From contig JANCRA010000001.1 of assembly GCA_024362935.1 (NCBI GenBank), positions 50,751,501 through 50,815,500 on the forward strand: a DNA stretch of 64,000 nt, in the 5' to 3' direction. The notes beneath the pieces were generated by a model. That model searched no databases. It was not told where the DNA came from and saw only the letters and a program-made list of their open reading frames with translations. Of the stretch, positions 25,764 to 40,526 are shown in pieces. Source of the DNA: Setophaga petechia. Taxonomy: Eukaryota; Chordata; Aves; Passeriformes; Parulidae. A program made the translations under genes and the position numbers. Each line of letters opens with the position of its first letter. Position 1 is the first letter of the stretch.

Positions 25764-27430
25764 TTCTCAGAGAATACTGCAACACACATATTGCTCCTCT
25801 GCTCTGCATGTGCTCTGTGACATCTGGGGCTGACCAGGGCAAGCCTGAAAGAGCAGAGCTTTTGAATCCACTGCTCTGAGTGGGGCTACCCATGCCCAGC
25901 ATGTGTGCTCCAAGGTGGGGGGATGTCTTCCCTGCTTCCACATGCTGGAGTGGGAATCCAGCTCAGAAATGTCTTCAAGCAGTGATATATCAGTATTTCA
26001 AAAGGCAGTGTACTGCCCAGGATTTAGATAACAGAGTTATGTCCTTGTCTCTATATATTGGATTTTTCCACCACAAAGATGACAGAATGATATTCTCAGC
26101 CACAGTTTTGAGGGAGAATCAGTACAAGTACATATGAGCACAAAAAAATAAATGCTGTCAAAATCACCAGAATGTTTTGTGTGTGAAAAATTAATCACAT
26201 CTACTGGGAAATAACTCCCAGTACATGTGAGGAAATTTCCAGAAGCTGTGAGAATAGAATAGCACAAACACAAACCAGCAGAGATCTCTTAGGTGTGAGC
26301 ACAGCAGAACCTCAGGGAAGGCGATCCTGTGAGAAATTGTGGATGCAGGTATCTGTCAACAGGTGAAAGCAAACCCTTCAGGAGGTGGACTGCTTTATGG
26401 GGAAAGGAAAGCAAAAAAATTTTGTCCTCTCTTGCTCTCTGCTTTCCTGAACAAGCACTGTCATTTCCTAGGCCTCTTCATTGCCCTTCTAGTAAGTTTT
26501 TCCAGAAATTGTTTATATTGCTTCTTCTTTTATTGATAGAGACACTGTGACTACTCTGTTAGCAACTCAAGTGCCTCCATGAGCTGGAATCAGACAGAGT
26601 TTGGAAAGACTCAGCACCTGGGGAAAGATGCTGCCCTTCTTAGGGGTAAGAGAAATGCAGACTCAGGCACAGGGATACATGCTCTGATTTGAAGTTACCA
26701 GATGGAAAAGTGGTGATAAAAGGAAGTCCAGAGAAGATCTTTCTCTTCTAGATGTATCCCTGCATTGGCTGGTGTATAAATTTCAGTGAAGAATAGCACT
26801 TTAGTTATCTTCTGGCACTTAAATTGTTTATCTTGATGTATTGTAGTAGAGCTTTCCGTTTCAAACCAGAAAAGATGCAGCATTGTTTCTTACAAGACAG
26901 AAAGCTTGTGCTTTTAAAAGATTTTAGATTAATAATTGTGTTTATCTGCCTTCTGTTTGTTTGCTTCATTTTTCTTCTTCCCATCCTTTTTGTAACTATC
27001 CTCTTGGAAATGTAATTATTGGAGGTAAAGATCAGTGCAAATACTAATGCATCTCTGTTTCCTGGTGCCTGACTAGGCAAGGCTTTCTTCCTTCCATTTT
27101 AAAGAAATTCTGTTTATTTTAGTGATTAATTTTAGGCTCATTTCCTTTCTGCCATTCCCAGTTATTGGCTGCTATTCAGGAGGGTGCATTTGCCATATTC
27201 TTATATTTCCATAGCGACGTGGTCAGCTTGTGTTTTAATTCTTAGTGCTAATATGGTTATTAATTGTTGAGTGGCAGTGTCTAAGGGTTTCAGCCTAATC
27301 AAGCTTCAAAATTCTCTTGTGCTAGGAGCTGTACAGTCATAAATACACATTTCATGGCCCAAATGCTTTCTAGTTGCTCCTTTGGGTGAGTGATACCTAA
27401 ATTTGCTTATTGTTTTTGTTTATTTTACAG

Positions 27431-27474
27431 AGATCTTTTGAAGAGCCAGGTGCTACACTATTACCAGAAATCAG
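27431..27474 (+). other. Possible cryptic or non-coding exon (splice signals only)
   Basis: A strong pyrimidine tract ends in TTTTACAG at 27430 and a CAG|GTAATG donor follows at 27475, bounding 44 bases. Two of the three + frames are open, and neither peptide is recognised. Splice-site pairs like this also arise by chance. Confidence 0.15.
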
Positions 27475-29308
27475 GTAATGGCAGGTGTTTACTTTTCACA
27501 GTATGAAGGTGAATCTGCATTATCACATGCTATTGCCTTGTAACACTTGGAAAAGGAAAGAATGTCTTGTACCAGTCTGTGTGTGCAGTAAAGGGAAACA
27601 TTCAAGAAGTTGAACAATCACCTGGTTTCATTTATTGGAGCTCAACAGATTTTATGTGATATATTAAATGTCAAGTGTAAACAAAGCTGCAGAGCTTTTC
27701 TTCAAGGTTTTGTCTCTCCTGGGGAGCTGGATGCTCAGCGTGTCTCTGAGGAAAGGGAGGTAATGCAGAGCTTGGGGATGCCTCCCTTGGAGATGCTGCT
27801 CACCTGTGTCACTAAAGGACACGAAAGAACACAAGCATACACTGCTGCTCTCAAAGTGAAGAAGAAAAGGGAAATTTATTTTCTGACTCTTAACATTTAT
27901 AGTTTTCCTAAAGTGACAGTGGATTGGAGGGTGACAGTGCCACCTCCAATGACACTGGACAAACTAACAGTCCATCAAATTTCTTCTCTTCCATAAAAGA
28001 ATGCAAAACAATGAGTTATTTACAGAAAGTATATGAGAAAGTTCGCTACAAGAATGGTAACATCAAAAAGCTTGAAAAATCAGAGCAACACACCTGCCTG
28101 CTGCAAAGCATTCTTGCTCTCTGCCTACACTGACACTGGCTCTCTGGGTTATTGCTGCCTGGTTAAGGCTTCTCATACTTCAGACTGAGAAAAACACATT
28201 CATGCAACATTTATGGAAAGGCCTCAAACCCACCTGATATTTCATTTCTGGCATAGGGCTGGATTTGGCACTGGGCTGGTGTAGGTGAACCTCGTTAATT
28301 CTGGTGGAGGGGGAAATTTTGTATCAGTACATCAATCTTCTGGTCTGTCATCTGCTTGGAAGTCCAGGTGCTATGAGACCTAAGTGGTTGGTATGTGTAC
28401 CACTGGTTGCTGTCCTTAACTTGTCACATATGGGGCTCTCACTGAATCATACACTTTCATATAGAAGGGGTGAGGTGTTCTCATGCAGAGATCTGCAAGC
28501 AGAGAGCTCAGGGTTCAGCTTTCTCCAGGAGGACATGGCATCTTTGCACTTCCCATGTCTGGGCCAGGAAAAGAGCATGGGGACAGCACTGTACCTCATC
28601 TCAGGGACTGTCACCAGCAGGGGGGAGGTGCTTAAGGCTCCTTCAGACATGATTCCAGACAACCTGCTGACTTCACTGACCAATGCAGGCTGGAGCTAGG
28701 TGTTTGGGAGGCATTTTGTGGCACCCTATTTACATTACAGCCGCTTTCTTCTACTGTCCACAGAATGTGTTCTGTGTGCCTCAAGTAGGTAAAAACTTGG
28801 GTCTTTGTGAAACAGAAGAGTATATATATTAAACAAGAATTTGCAAATATTCTTGCTTTCCGAGGTAAAGATTTTGCTGGCCTTTTATCTTTTGGTGGCT
28901 TTTTCAGTAAAATAAGGTGGCAAGAGTATTTTTTTTCTGTTCTCCAGCTTGTATATACAGTTCATACCAGAACTCCCACTGGTATGCATGGCACAATAGG
29001 AAGAATTGTTGCATTAGCAAAGAACTGCTGACCAGAAGTTGAGTTTGCATAATCAAAACCCTGCTAGGTGCTCCAGAGAGAGCAGCTTTCATAATCTTTT
29101 CCTGTGCTGTAGGCAAGTCTTCAGTGAAGTTTGTCTGTGGAAGAGGCCATTGCTGCCTTCAGCCCCTCAGATAGGAGTCCTGAAATAGGAAAATGTGTTC
29201 ATGCCTGATCCCTCTGCTTGTCCTTTATGTTCATCAGGGTGGCCTCTGGAGCACTGCCAGCACGCCCTTCCTAGTGCAGGACCCCAAGGAGAAGGCACGT
29301 TAGGAGGG

Positions 29309-29362
29309 TGAGTAAGAGAGGGATGGGGAAGTGTTTTATGAGTAAGAGAGGGATGGGGAAGT
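29309..29362. repeat. Tandem duplication, period 30
   Basis: The 24-base unit beginning tgagtaagagaggg occurs at 29309-29332 and again, identical, at 29339-29362. Identity between copies suggests a recent duplication. Confidence 0.95.
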
Positions 29363-32300
29363 ATCATCTCTCTGCTGGTCAGTGGTCCCTTGGTGGTCCT
29401 AATTGGTTGTCACAGGTTAGAACAAGCCTGGATTGCTCTGGCTTATTGCCAGGGCCAGGACTGGAGCCAGTGGCTGAGAGCTGACCTTGAAGATTCCCAC
29501 TGTCCTTCTGCCAAGATGCTGTTTAGTCAGGATCAGAGCTAGCTCCTTCCACTGGAAAACAACACTGGGAAACCTTGCCAAGGAGGGATTAGCCAGGGGG
29601 TTGGAGGTGCAGAAATGAAAATCAGTGCAGCGCAGGTTAAGTGCATTTAATCCATGAACCTCCTCTCAGCATTCATCATTTCCATCTGTGAAACGTGCTG
29701 CTGTTGCTGCCAGAGCTGATCCTTGTCCAGCTGGCCATTGCTGCTTATGCACATGATCCCAGACCTTGCCAGAAGCCAGGATTCTTAATGCCATGAATCA
29801 CACGGCCTCAGCTGGCTCCAGCACTGGGCTTTGTTTCAGGGAGCTTTGTGTCTGCAGTTCTTCTTTTCTTTCTCACCTTGAGAAATGCACAGGGTTCAGA
29901 CTGTCATGGTTGCCCTTTTCCCCATGTGATGCTTGATTTGTTACCTGGTTTGCTGTTTTAATTGGCCTCTGCAGCAGATCCACGTGAACGCTGCAGGGAT
30001 ATTTGAATGCTTGTTTCCACTTGTCAGTAAATTTGCATCTCTTGCATCTGTGCTGTTTCATTTCTGGGGATAAGGGATGCTGCCTTTAGTTCTGTGTTTA
30101 TGCAGCACTGAAGCAGTACATAATAAGGTGTTCAGGCCCTTGAAGTCTGCTGCAGGACCTGTTTTTCTATCATACCATGACAGACACTTCAGGGTGGGAT
30201 TTCTGAATATTGTGGCAGAGTCCTCCTTGAGTTGTTGCTCCAGGATGGATGTAGTCATTTTCTGAGTTTGTTTTGTAGTCTGTGTGTTTAAATACAGTGC
30301 TTTGCACTGAAACCTGTTAAAATGAAAATTTCATCCCTCTCAGATTGTCTCTGTCATTTTCTATGACTGCTTGTCTGTCTTAATGTTTTTATTCTACTCA
30401 TCTTTGTCATCTGAAAATCTGATCATCCAGGTTTTGAAAAATACTTCTGGATCACTAATGAAAACTATTGAGCTGTATCAGATCTAATTTACTTCAACAA
30501 AAAAAAAATCTAGAAACAATATGATTTCAATTATGCTTGTTCAATAAATTTGTGTCTGCCAGTCTGTCAATTCATCAAATCCATTTATTTGAGCCAGTTT
30601 TTATCAGAACACATTGCAAAGATTAACTGAGCCCATCAGCAAGGTCTGTGTATACTATACTACACTACATTACATATCTGTACTTTTCTCCATTAACCCA
30701 ACCATCGATCCCTAAGGATGTTTTCCATGAAACTGTGTTGATGGCATTAATTACATCCTTCACTGGCTATCAGTTGAGTCTTGTATTCATTTTGCAATGA
30801 TTTTGCTTGGGACTGATGTTAACTGCATTTCCCTAGGTCATCTTCCTTTTTCTTTTTGAGATTTTGGATGGGAAAATTCACTAAATTTGCGTGCCAGCAT
30901 TAATGTGTAAAATATTTTTTCCAATTTCTGTCCTGTGTGGTATCTCCAGGTATAAGTTTTTATACTACTCACACAAATGTTAAAAACATCAGATGATTTC
31001 TTGCTTCTCCTGAAAGTGGATATAAATGAACGGTGTTGCTTGATAGTCAAACAATAGATGTATGTTTATTTGTTTAAAACTACATCTGCTGGAAAAAGTT
31101 CACTGTATTCTCTTTAGGAGCCAGAAGGAAATTAAACTCTTTGTTAGCTAGGCACTTGATTTTGTCCTTTTTTGGTGTACCCATATTGTTCTCTTCTGTA
31201 GTTCTTCAAGAGAAGTTGCCAGGAATAAAATAATAGCAGGGGGAAGAAAAAAATCAGGGATACTGTAGGGTCAGCAATAGCTGCCTTAATTTGCAGGGGG
31301 AAAGAAAAAAGGATTCTGTTTGTTTTAAATTAAGGATATTTTTGCAGATAAAAATATATGCATTTCAGAAGTTTTCAGTCTTCTAGTTACCAGAAAGATT
31401 ACTATTTTATTATTAGATTTAAGAACATTTAATATTAATGTATACATGGCTTTAAACTGCCTGTTGATTCTGCTGTCACTGGAGGTCTCAGGCTCTGATG
31501 ACATTGGCTACTCCTGACTGTGGGTTGTTGGAGACTGAGCAGGGCTTTCTAACCTTCTTCCCTCAACTCTTCTATTTTTGTTAGGTTTTTTTCTTTTTTG
31601 GTGTTTTTTTGTATAAAAAGTGAAAAAGTATTAGTACTTACACCATCTAATTTGTTCTGCTCCAGGTCTTCAGCTTTGATTTGCTGTAATTGCATTTGAG
31701 AATTGAAGTCTCTTGTGCTTGTATTAATACGATTTTTCACTTCAGTTTTTTATTCCTAACAAGCAGACACATGCAGAAAATAAACTGGATCATAGTAGTA
31801 AAATTATACTCTGAAATTTTCAGAACATGGATGCTATAATTTGCAAACAATTGAAATCTTTATTTCTTTACAGTAACTATAACTTGAAAACTGCTTGTAG
31901 CATCATTGGCATGCAAATGTACCAACTAGCAAAATTAAAGAGGTGCCTAATGGATAGAGCCTGAGTGATTTTTATACTCTTCAGGTTTCTTGGACAATTC
32001 CCAAATGATAAGAAGGTTTGTCAGAATATGCTGGAGGTGTGTGTTTAAGTTCTGGAATTTAATCCTCCTTTGTTTCTTTTTTTCCCCTAGTCTAATTGAT
32101 TCCATGTTGGGGTGTACTCTGTACAATGAGAATCCTCTTACTCTGAGCCAAAACTCCTCAGAGTCCATTCCAACATTTGCAAAGACGTTCAGGGCCATGT
32201 TCTGTTTTCCTCCAAATGGTTTTAAAGGTTAGTAAGAGTCTTGCATAGGACATAGGAATTTACTTCCTCTGCAGATCAGGAAAACATTGAATGTTCAGTG

Positions 32301-35300
32301 TATCTGCTGCATGTGAGAGCCTTACTGAGTTTTCCTGCCCCCTCCACAACCCTCCTTTGTGTTCTTCAAACACTCAGTTTGCAATAAATTGAAAAAGGTT
32401 CATAGGTCTTTGGGCCAAGAGCACTCCAAAACTTCTTGGGTCCAACATATCTCGATATTCAAGAGGGATGTCTTTGCTCCATTTGCAATCCAGATCCATC
32501 TTCTGGTGTTTTACAGTTCTGAAGTGAATGATCCAATTTAATATGGATCTGAGAAAGAGGGTGAGGCTGCTTAATGCCTGATAGTTTAAAAAAAATCCTC
32601 GAGGTAGAGTAACAATTGAAAAAAAAAAAGAAAAAAAATCTAAACAACCAAACCATTGCCTTGGCTTGCACTTTATCTCACCGCTACCAGGTCTTTTTGT
32701 ACTCAGATTAGGCAGGCAGCATGTTGACACAGCCCAGACTGTGTGTTCTTACATGAAAAAGCAGCATTTTTAATTAAACTCACTTGCTGCTTTTTTCATA
32801 GTGACAAGCCTGCCGCAGTTTATGGCGTTATTCATTCTATTGAAAACTGAATTTCTTATCTTTTTTTCCCAACCAAGAGCTTTCATTCTCAAACTCATCA
32901 TTTTCTTTGTCTGCACTATTTGCCTTCCTTCAGAAGAACAGTGTAATATTAACATTCCTTAATTTTCCCTAGAAATTATGAGTCTGGTGATTTTTTCACT
33001 TCACCCATTGCAGTGAGGTCAGTGTTCTCCATTTTCTCCTTTCCATCTTCAGCCTAAGGTACACCCATTATCTAGTGAATTTAACCAATTAAGTTACATC
33101 AAAGTATTACAAATTGCAAATGTGTTAACTAAGATTAATATAATTATATTACAGCCAAATGTTCAATTAAACTATTAATAGGAATAATGAAATGGGAGAA
33201 AAACTACCCCACCCTAAAACCCCTTTTGTGTCCCACAATGCTGGTAAGTAAACATTTAGTAAGCAAGCTGAAACATAGGCAGAATATTTATGTCCTTCTG
33301 TTTATTTCAGCTTTTTAGCTCCTTCATAGGGATTAACAATGAAAGCAATGTCTTCTTGGCTTAATTTTCTTTAAATTATATTAACTCATTCTTGGAAACA
33401 TTTTGATATGAGAGTGATGTTACCAGTCTCTCTCTGGCATTTGTAATGAAGTAAACAAACCCAAAGACCGCTCTTAGCTGTGCAAAGGCTTTTGAGAAAA
33501 ATATTTTGTAGGCTGTGTGACAGCCAGGATAACTTGAACTGCTAAGTTTAATTTTTTTTAGAGAATCTGGAGCAAAGTTGTTCATTTAATGTAAGTGTGC
33601 TTCTGGGCCTAAAAGTTAATCCAACCCCAAAACAGTGTTGATGAATCATAGTCCACAGACATGTCAACAGGGAGGCAAGGCTGAGCAAATATGCATTTGC
33701 AACTTCTCTCCTTACCTCCAATTTTTATAATTTAACAAATGTTTACTAGAGTTTTAATGATCTAAAAAATAATGCCAAAGATGCCTATGGAGCTAATTTT
33801 CTAAAGCAACTGGAGATGAATATTTCATTTAGTCCTTTGTTGTACCACTACTCAACATCTCCAAAATGCCTCCAAATATGGAGGGAATCATCACCAAAGG
33901 CACTGAGTAATGTTCCTGCCAGAATCAACTTCTTGCTTGGGGTTCCAGGCACCTACTGGCTTCAAAGGTGTTGCATCACAGCAGCTTTCACTGGCTCCAG
34001 TGTCTCTGAGCAATTACTGGTGCTGTTCACCACAGACCTTCTCTAGTCATCTGTAATTGTGTTTGTTTGGGGGCACTGTTCTGTTAAAACATTCTCTAGA
34101 GAACAGACTGAGGTCAGGCACTCAGGTGCTCATCAGGGAGGCTGTTTTGTGAGTACAAGCAGTGGGAGCCTGTTTTGCTGGCAGCAGGAAGAGTGTGCTA
34201 CCCTCTCTTAGGCTGTGAGAGTTCCCATCTGGAAAGGAGAGGTTGAGCACCACACTGTGTGTTGGGGCAGTCTCAGCCATTTCATGAGAAAGGTGATTTC
34301 CAAGTCCCACTCTCCTCACCTGTTTAATCAGACTTTGAGGTCTGGGTTTCCAGGGATTCTTTCTCACACTTAAGTTTTCATTAAAAGAGGAGATGAGGCA
34401 GTGCTGTCCAGTAGATGCAGAAGAAGAGCTGCCATTCTGCTTCTGTCACTGGTTTTGGTTTTAAGTTGGTTTTGTGGTTTCAGAAGCAGCCCAGTCTTGA
34501 CCTCTGCTTAGGCTTGGTGCATAATTGCATTGTCTCTGCTGTCTACACTGACTGATACCATCCTAGAAATTGTTTAAGTGGCTGCAATCCAACTTCCCAG
34601 GACCTCTGGAGTATTTCCTGCTGAAATACTGTTCTACACCCTGAACTGACCAAAGCTAGCCTTTGCTTAAGAACACCACTCATACCTTATATCTTAAACA
34701 CCTCTGGAAAACACTGGGCATACCCTTGGCAGCAGGGATTTTTCCAGTTCTTTTGAGGCACTGGTGCATCTTGTCACTGGCCAAATTCTACCTGCTGGTG
34801 AGAGTAGTTTTGCAGAACTGCTGAGAAGTGCCCAAGAGGACAGCAAATGAAAATCACTCTGCCTCAGTGTTTTCTCTCTGAAATGGGGTCTATTTGCCAG
34901 TCTTTGGTAAAGCATTTCCGCTCTACTGCTGCTGTTTAGAGGATGACTTTTATGACTTTTAGCCTACTAAGCTGCCCAGAAAAAAAAAAAAAATAGTAGG
35001 TGCCAGGGATGGTGGGAGAGAGAAAAACTCAGCTCAAATGCCTTCTTGACTTCATTTTCAGAACTTGTGCTTTAAACACCAAAATAATATTTATCTTAGC
35101 CGTAACTCAGATAGAGGGGATACCCACAAGCAGGTTTGCAGCTGCTGCTTGGGAAACACAGGAAGGAACACAATTCCCCAGTCACCTTTGTGCCCATGGT
35201 GCCAGTTTTCACTGAGGTACAACTGAGCAGGAAGCTGAAATTCTTCAGGGCTAGAGCAGCATTCAGCAAAAGCAAGAAAAGCAGCAGCATGCCTGTTGGT

Positions 35301-38300
35301 GATCCTTGTAGACATTTACCAAACCAGCCTCTTCTGAAGGGAAAGCCCATTGATTAAATTCATTCTCTTCCTCCTTCTTTGCTTTGCTAAAGATTGCTGC
35401 AGACAATGGTTTTTAAATTAATACATTATTTGAGTGAAGGCAGTGATGGATCAGAGCTGGAGTTCTTTCTACTCCCACTTCAGATATTGTTTTAAAGATT
35501 CTTGCATTGATTGACTTTGGCAAAATTGTGTATGGGTCTCTCTTTGCAGATGTTAAGGCTGCAGTTACTTCATGAGGTTTTGGTACTAAAGCAAGCTGCA
35601 GTACAGCTGTACCCAGTATCCTTGTTATTTCTTTATCCACCAGCAGAAAAGCAATGGGAGCTGTCCTCAAATAAAGTTTTATTCTAGAGAACAGTACCTC
35701 ATGGAGATCACTGAACAGCCAGGAGCCACTGTTTATGAGATATTATTTGATTCTTTTAATTTAATTTCTTCTATTTCAAGCAGAAATCTGTGAACCAGAA
35801 ATCAAAGAAAACTTCATTTCAGAAACACCCGACTACAGTAGGTTTGAAGCAAAATCTTTTACTCCAGAGCTGAGTAATTTTACTCAGAACTGCTCCATAA
35901 TATTCCTGTTGCTGGCCATGAGGTCTGTGAAGCAGGAAGGGATCCCTGGTGTGTGTGTCCCATGGGCATCCCTGATGTACAAATTGCTTCAGGGCAGCCC
36001 AGAACCTCCAGCTCCTCCATCCCAGCTCTCTCATGGGAACACTGGCATTTTTAGGAGCTCTCTTTCAGGATGTTATTACTCTAGAGGCAGGAGCAGAGTG
36101 TGGTCAGGTTCTGAACCTTGAATTCATTAACTAGGTACCCAAGGACCCAGAAGAGTGTCCAAGAAATCAAAATCTCAAAGTAACTGGACTAAAATTGAAT
36201 GTCAGACTTACATTCTTCATTGCTTGTTGTAAGGTTTCTGCAGACAGCATTTTAAATTATTTAGCTTGAAACAGAATTTGAATGCCACAAATGGGGAATG
36301 TTTACACAGTCTTAGACATATCAAGCACAGCTTTTTATTTGCAGAGAGATTTATAAAACAAACCAATTACCTCCAAACATGACACAGCAGTATTGACTCT
36401 GAATCCTTCCAACTCACGCCTGGCACGACTTTGATTTAAAGGGTAATTCTGAAGAATGGTTTAATTTGAGTTTTCCTTCCTGTAGCTAGGCTGCAGGTAT
36501 CTGACAAAAATATTTGTGAGGTAAATGTTACTACTCACAGTCCCTGTACTGTCGCTACAAATTATTCACTTTTGGGTATTGTGAGAGTGGTAAAAAAAAT
36601 TGAAAATTGTCAACATTTTCTTACAATAGCATTGTACATCTAATTCCTTTCCTTCTGGTGACATTGTCAGATGTGTAAAGTGACTGGATCTTTTCCAGGC
36701 CATTCTGTACAGCTTAGAAAAATCTTTCTAACAACTCATTACTGAGTTACAATAAGCATAATACACTGATTAGACTAATAGTTGGCTTGGACTATAGCTT
36801 ACAGGCTTTCCTACTTTTAGGTGTATGCAATATAGACTGTAACAGCCCCACAATTAAACAGATTCTTTCTTAGAAATTTCCCTGCAGGGATGGATGATCC
36901 CCAGTCACATTTTCTGTTGAAAATTAAAAGTATATGAGAACTGTGATCTTAGTTTATTTTTTCTTTTACTTTTTTTCCACAGGTAAGGAATATGTCTGTA
37001 AGCCTCAGGATACATCCATGTGTCTATGAACTTAGAATTTTTGTGTGTGTTAAAAATTTGGATATAGAGCCAAGTAGAATTTACACTACAGAGTAAGACT
37101 CAGAGGTATAACACTACTGATCTCTGTTGATGTCAAAAAAGGTCCTGCAAGTGCCATAGGACTGAACTGTGACTAATTTGGGAACCATTCATAGAGTTTT
37201 GGAAATTTCAAGGGAAAATCATTGTCTTGAGGATAAGAATTCTGCTGACTCCATGATGTAAAACTGCTGCATATTCTCATTCTTCAGATGATGATGATTG
37301 AATATATAATTTTATTTTTCAGACTAGAATGTTCATAAGACACCTAGCAAGCCTGCTTCAGATTGATTTGATCTGCAAGAACATTTTTCACCTATTTTTT
37401 ATTTCATGGCTCAGGACCTATTTGTTCACTTCATCTTTTGGTAATTTTCATTTTGATTCTAGGTACAAATGAAGAAACAATCTTCCAGTAGAAAATCTGA
37501 TAAACCTGATCTAATCTAAGGACTTGAACACCTAGTCCTGACTGCTCTGCATGGTCTCACCTGTGTATGATTTCCCAGCTGAGCTGGGCTTATGCTTCTA
37601 AGCTATCAATGCAGAGCAGATATTGCCAAGGAACTAATTAATAATCTACATGGATTAGGGTGTCCCCTCCTCTTCTGTTCTTTATATACAGTCCCACATT
37701 TCAGTGTTGTGTCCTTCTATGATGTTCAGCACACAGGATCCAGTTTTATCTTTGCAACAGTTACCTGGTTGATGATTTCCCATTGTTCTGAAAAGGCTAA
37801 ATATTTTCTTCTCTCTCCTGAGACACTTTTACTTATTATCTTTTCAAGCTGCTTCTTTGAGCTGGAATCCCTCCAGAGAGTTCTTAGAAGGTCAGGTCTG
37901 GTTGGTTTTTAAAAATGCAGTATTCAGCTAATTCCCAGTAGTTGTTAAACAGTTGAGTCTTTGTGGTTTTTTCCCTTCCCCTCAGGCCTGCTCTGGCCAT
38001 TTCTGTTACATTTCGGTCACGGATGGGAATGCTGAAAATCTGGGGTTGTTTCTCAGGTTGCACCAAGAGTGGGCTGTGATATGGGTGTTCATCAGATGCA
38101 GATGAGGCTCACAGAATAAGCTCTCTTCAGCTCTTCTGGGATTTCCAGGCCCTGGAAGCATCTCCTTAGTGGTCTACACGGATGATCTAGAGACAAATTG
38201 CCTTTAGCTGCTCGTGTACCAAGCCAGCCACTTGGATATCACAATATCACCAGGCCAATGGGTCTTGGTTTTAAGCCCAGTTGTCCTTAGAAGAGTGACA

Positions 38301-39990
38301 GCTTCTTCAATGGCAGGTCAAAAAAAACCCATACAAAACAAAACCAGCCACTGACAGACAGGTTTGAACTTCTGGGGGTGACTCTTGTTTTTGTTTAGGC
38401 ACATGAAACTCATTTCTTTAAGGTAAAATAAACTTGGGAATTTCCATGATCTGCAGAGCATATAAGAGTATAGCATATTTGGCAAGCAAATTTGTACTTC
38501 TAAGTCAAAACCTAATTAATTTAAAGACCTACACGGGGAGGGCACAACTTGAGGAGGTAAAATGTTGCAATGGTCTGTTTTCCTGCTCCATTATGGCATT
38601 TACAGTGCCCAGGAGCTGGATGTACCTGCTGGTGCCCCAGAGGGACATGGACAGAATTCAGGAGGAGTTCATGCATACTCCAGGATTAGTTACTTTGATG
38701 TTGACCTAGAGAAGGGTTTGGGTTTGCTTTCAAGTAGAGCTGTTAGTAGGTTTGTTTTTAAAAATAAAGCAGATAATGGGTTTGTTTCCCTCCTCCCCCT
38801 CCTCTTCAGTCCAATCTAAGCTCCCAGCATCTAATGAGCATCTGTTTGTTCTTTGAACTCTAGAATTTCAAGGTAGGTACAAGTTTGCCATCATGGCAAC
38901 TTCTGGGTTTAATGAATAATACTGACACAGACTGAGGCATCCTGAAGGGAAACCCAGACAGACACTGAAAATCTAAATTCTGTCATGTTAATATTCTTTC
39001 TCCTGGTGTTGTCCTTTTCTTTCCCCACCTGCACCTCAAACTCCCACTCTGTAGAGGCTTCCTTTGTGCATGATTAGTCACAGCTCCTTCCTGCCAAAAT
39101 AAACCTACCTACATTTTAATTGTTGTCATATCTAAGTGCTCTGAAATTCTCTCTGACTTTCTTTGTTTGAGCAGTTCATCCCTTCTCATTTCTAAACTTC
39201 TTCTTGCTGGTGGAAGGTGTTTATTACAGGATGTGAGAGGCCAGGAGAGGTCAGTGGAAGTTGTAGGTGCCCTTTCAATCAACTGTTTATTAGGTAACAT
39301 TTTGCAGAGCTGTGCTCGGTATGAAATACTTTCAGGGCAGCTTTAGAAATTGTGTGAATTCTTTGCAGAGTAAAGCTGAAATAACTAACAAAAATATTTC
39401 ATCTTGTAACTCCAAAATTTCACCCATCATGTGACTTTGAAGGCAACTTATGGTTATGAAACTACTGCCATGCTGCCTTAGAGAATGCAAGGAAAGAAGG
39501 CCTATATTTAACTTAGAAAGTACTTTATTTTGAATATTATGAAAATTTCTTCTCACTTTTCTCCCAAGAAACAGCTCTGAGTGTTCCAACCGAATTACAA
39601 ATAGTTGTAGGGCTGTAAGAGATGGAAAGGATTGGCACAAGTGATAACACAGCTACAGAAGTCTTAGTGGTAGACTATAGAAAATTAATTGTGTCCTCAG
39701 TTGTAGATAGAGGTGGAATCTGCATTAACATTTTTTAATTCATACATCTTTTTCCTCAAAGGAGCTTATTGCTCAAAGGTCTTCCAAACTTAGGGAATAT
39801 GATCTGAGGCTGTTGAGCCTTTCAGAACACAGACAGAAAGTCTCCTTTTAGGGAGGAATATCCAATACAATCTAAGCAGATCATCTGAGATTACTGGAGA
39901 CCTCTGGTTGTTGCAAGTCAGTGCCAAAGGAATTCGTAGGCATGAATATTCTTGCTGCCACATCTCAGCTGGCCCAAAGGATGATGTATA

Positions 39991-40303
39991 GTCATAGAAT
40001 AAGCTGAGTTGGAAGAGACCCACAAGGATCATCAAGTCCAACTCCTGGCCCTGCACAGGAGTGTCCCAAGAGTCACACGCTGTGCCTGAGTCCAAATGCT
40101 CCATTAATTCTGCCAGGCTGGTGCTGTGACCACTTCCCTGGACACCCTGTTCCAGTGCCCAGTTCTTCACCTGAGAGTGAAGAACTTTTTCCCAATATCC
40201 AGCCTAAACCTCTCCTGACACAGCTTCAGGCCATTCCTGTCGCTGGTGGTCAGAGTGATGGATCAGTGCCTGCCCCTCCTCTTCCCCTCAGGAGGAAGCT
40301 GTG
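39991..40303 (-). mobile_element. CR1 LINE 3' end, antisense to the window
   Basis: The + strand starts gtcatagaataagctgagtt ggaagagaccc, the reverse complement of a CR1 3' terminus. It continues with catcaagtccaactcctgg, ttcttcacctgagagtgaag and ttcaggccattcctgtcgct. At about 313 bases it is the best preserved CR1 copy here, 5' truncated near 40303. Open frames across it are not genes. Confidence 0.95.
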
Positions 40304-40526
40304 CATACTTAATGCAAATATTCAGACTGGGTGTGTGCAGGAAAAATTGCTGTATTTAGTAACGATTTTGTCTGGTTAGATTTTAGAGATGGGAAAACAA
40401 AGTGAGTGACAAATGTCAGGAATAAATATTGTGCCTTTCTGAACAGGATCTGCAAGCTTTCACAGGGGTCAGTAGAGATTCACCTAGTGAGCAGTGGGGA
40501 GAGGGAGAGCTAAGTAAGGAGCTCCC

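Larger units (their letters stand above)
22147..39990. other. Intergenic, no gene recognised
   Basis: About 18 kb is without any recognisable coding sequence, RNA gene or clear mobile element. The longest open frames (128 codons at 27610-27996, 131 at 28304-28699) resemble no protein I know. Local features are a 25-base palindrome at 25739-25763, a 44-base segment with good splice sites at 27431-27474, a tandem duplication at 29309-29362, and A-rich tracts at about 32619-32640 and 34979-34993. Confidence 0.6.

Noticed and set aside
28304..28699. 131-codon + strand open frame
   Set aside because: There is no recognisable domain, no splice context and no codon pattern suggesting selection; likely chance.
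39790..40170. 126-codon minus-strand frame
   Set aside because: Half of it lies in a CR1 3' fragment, which is the untranslated end of the element.
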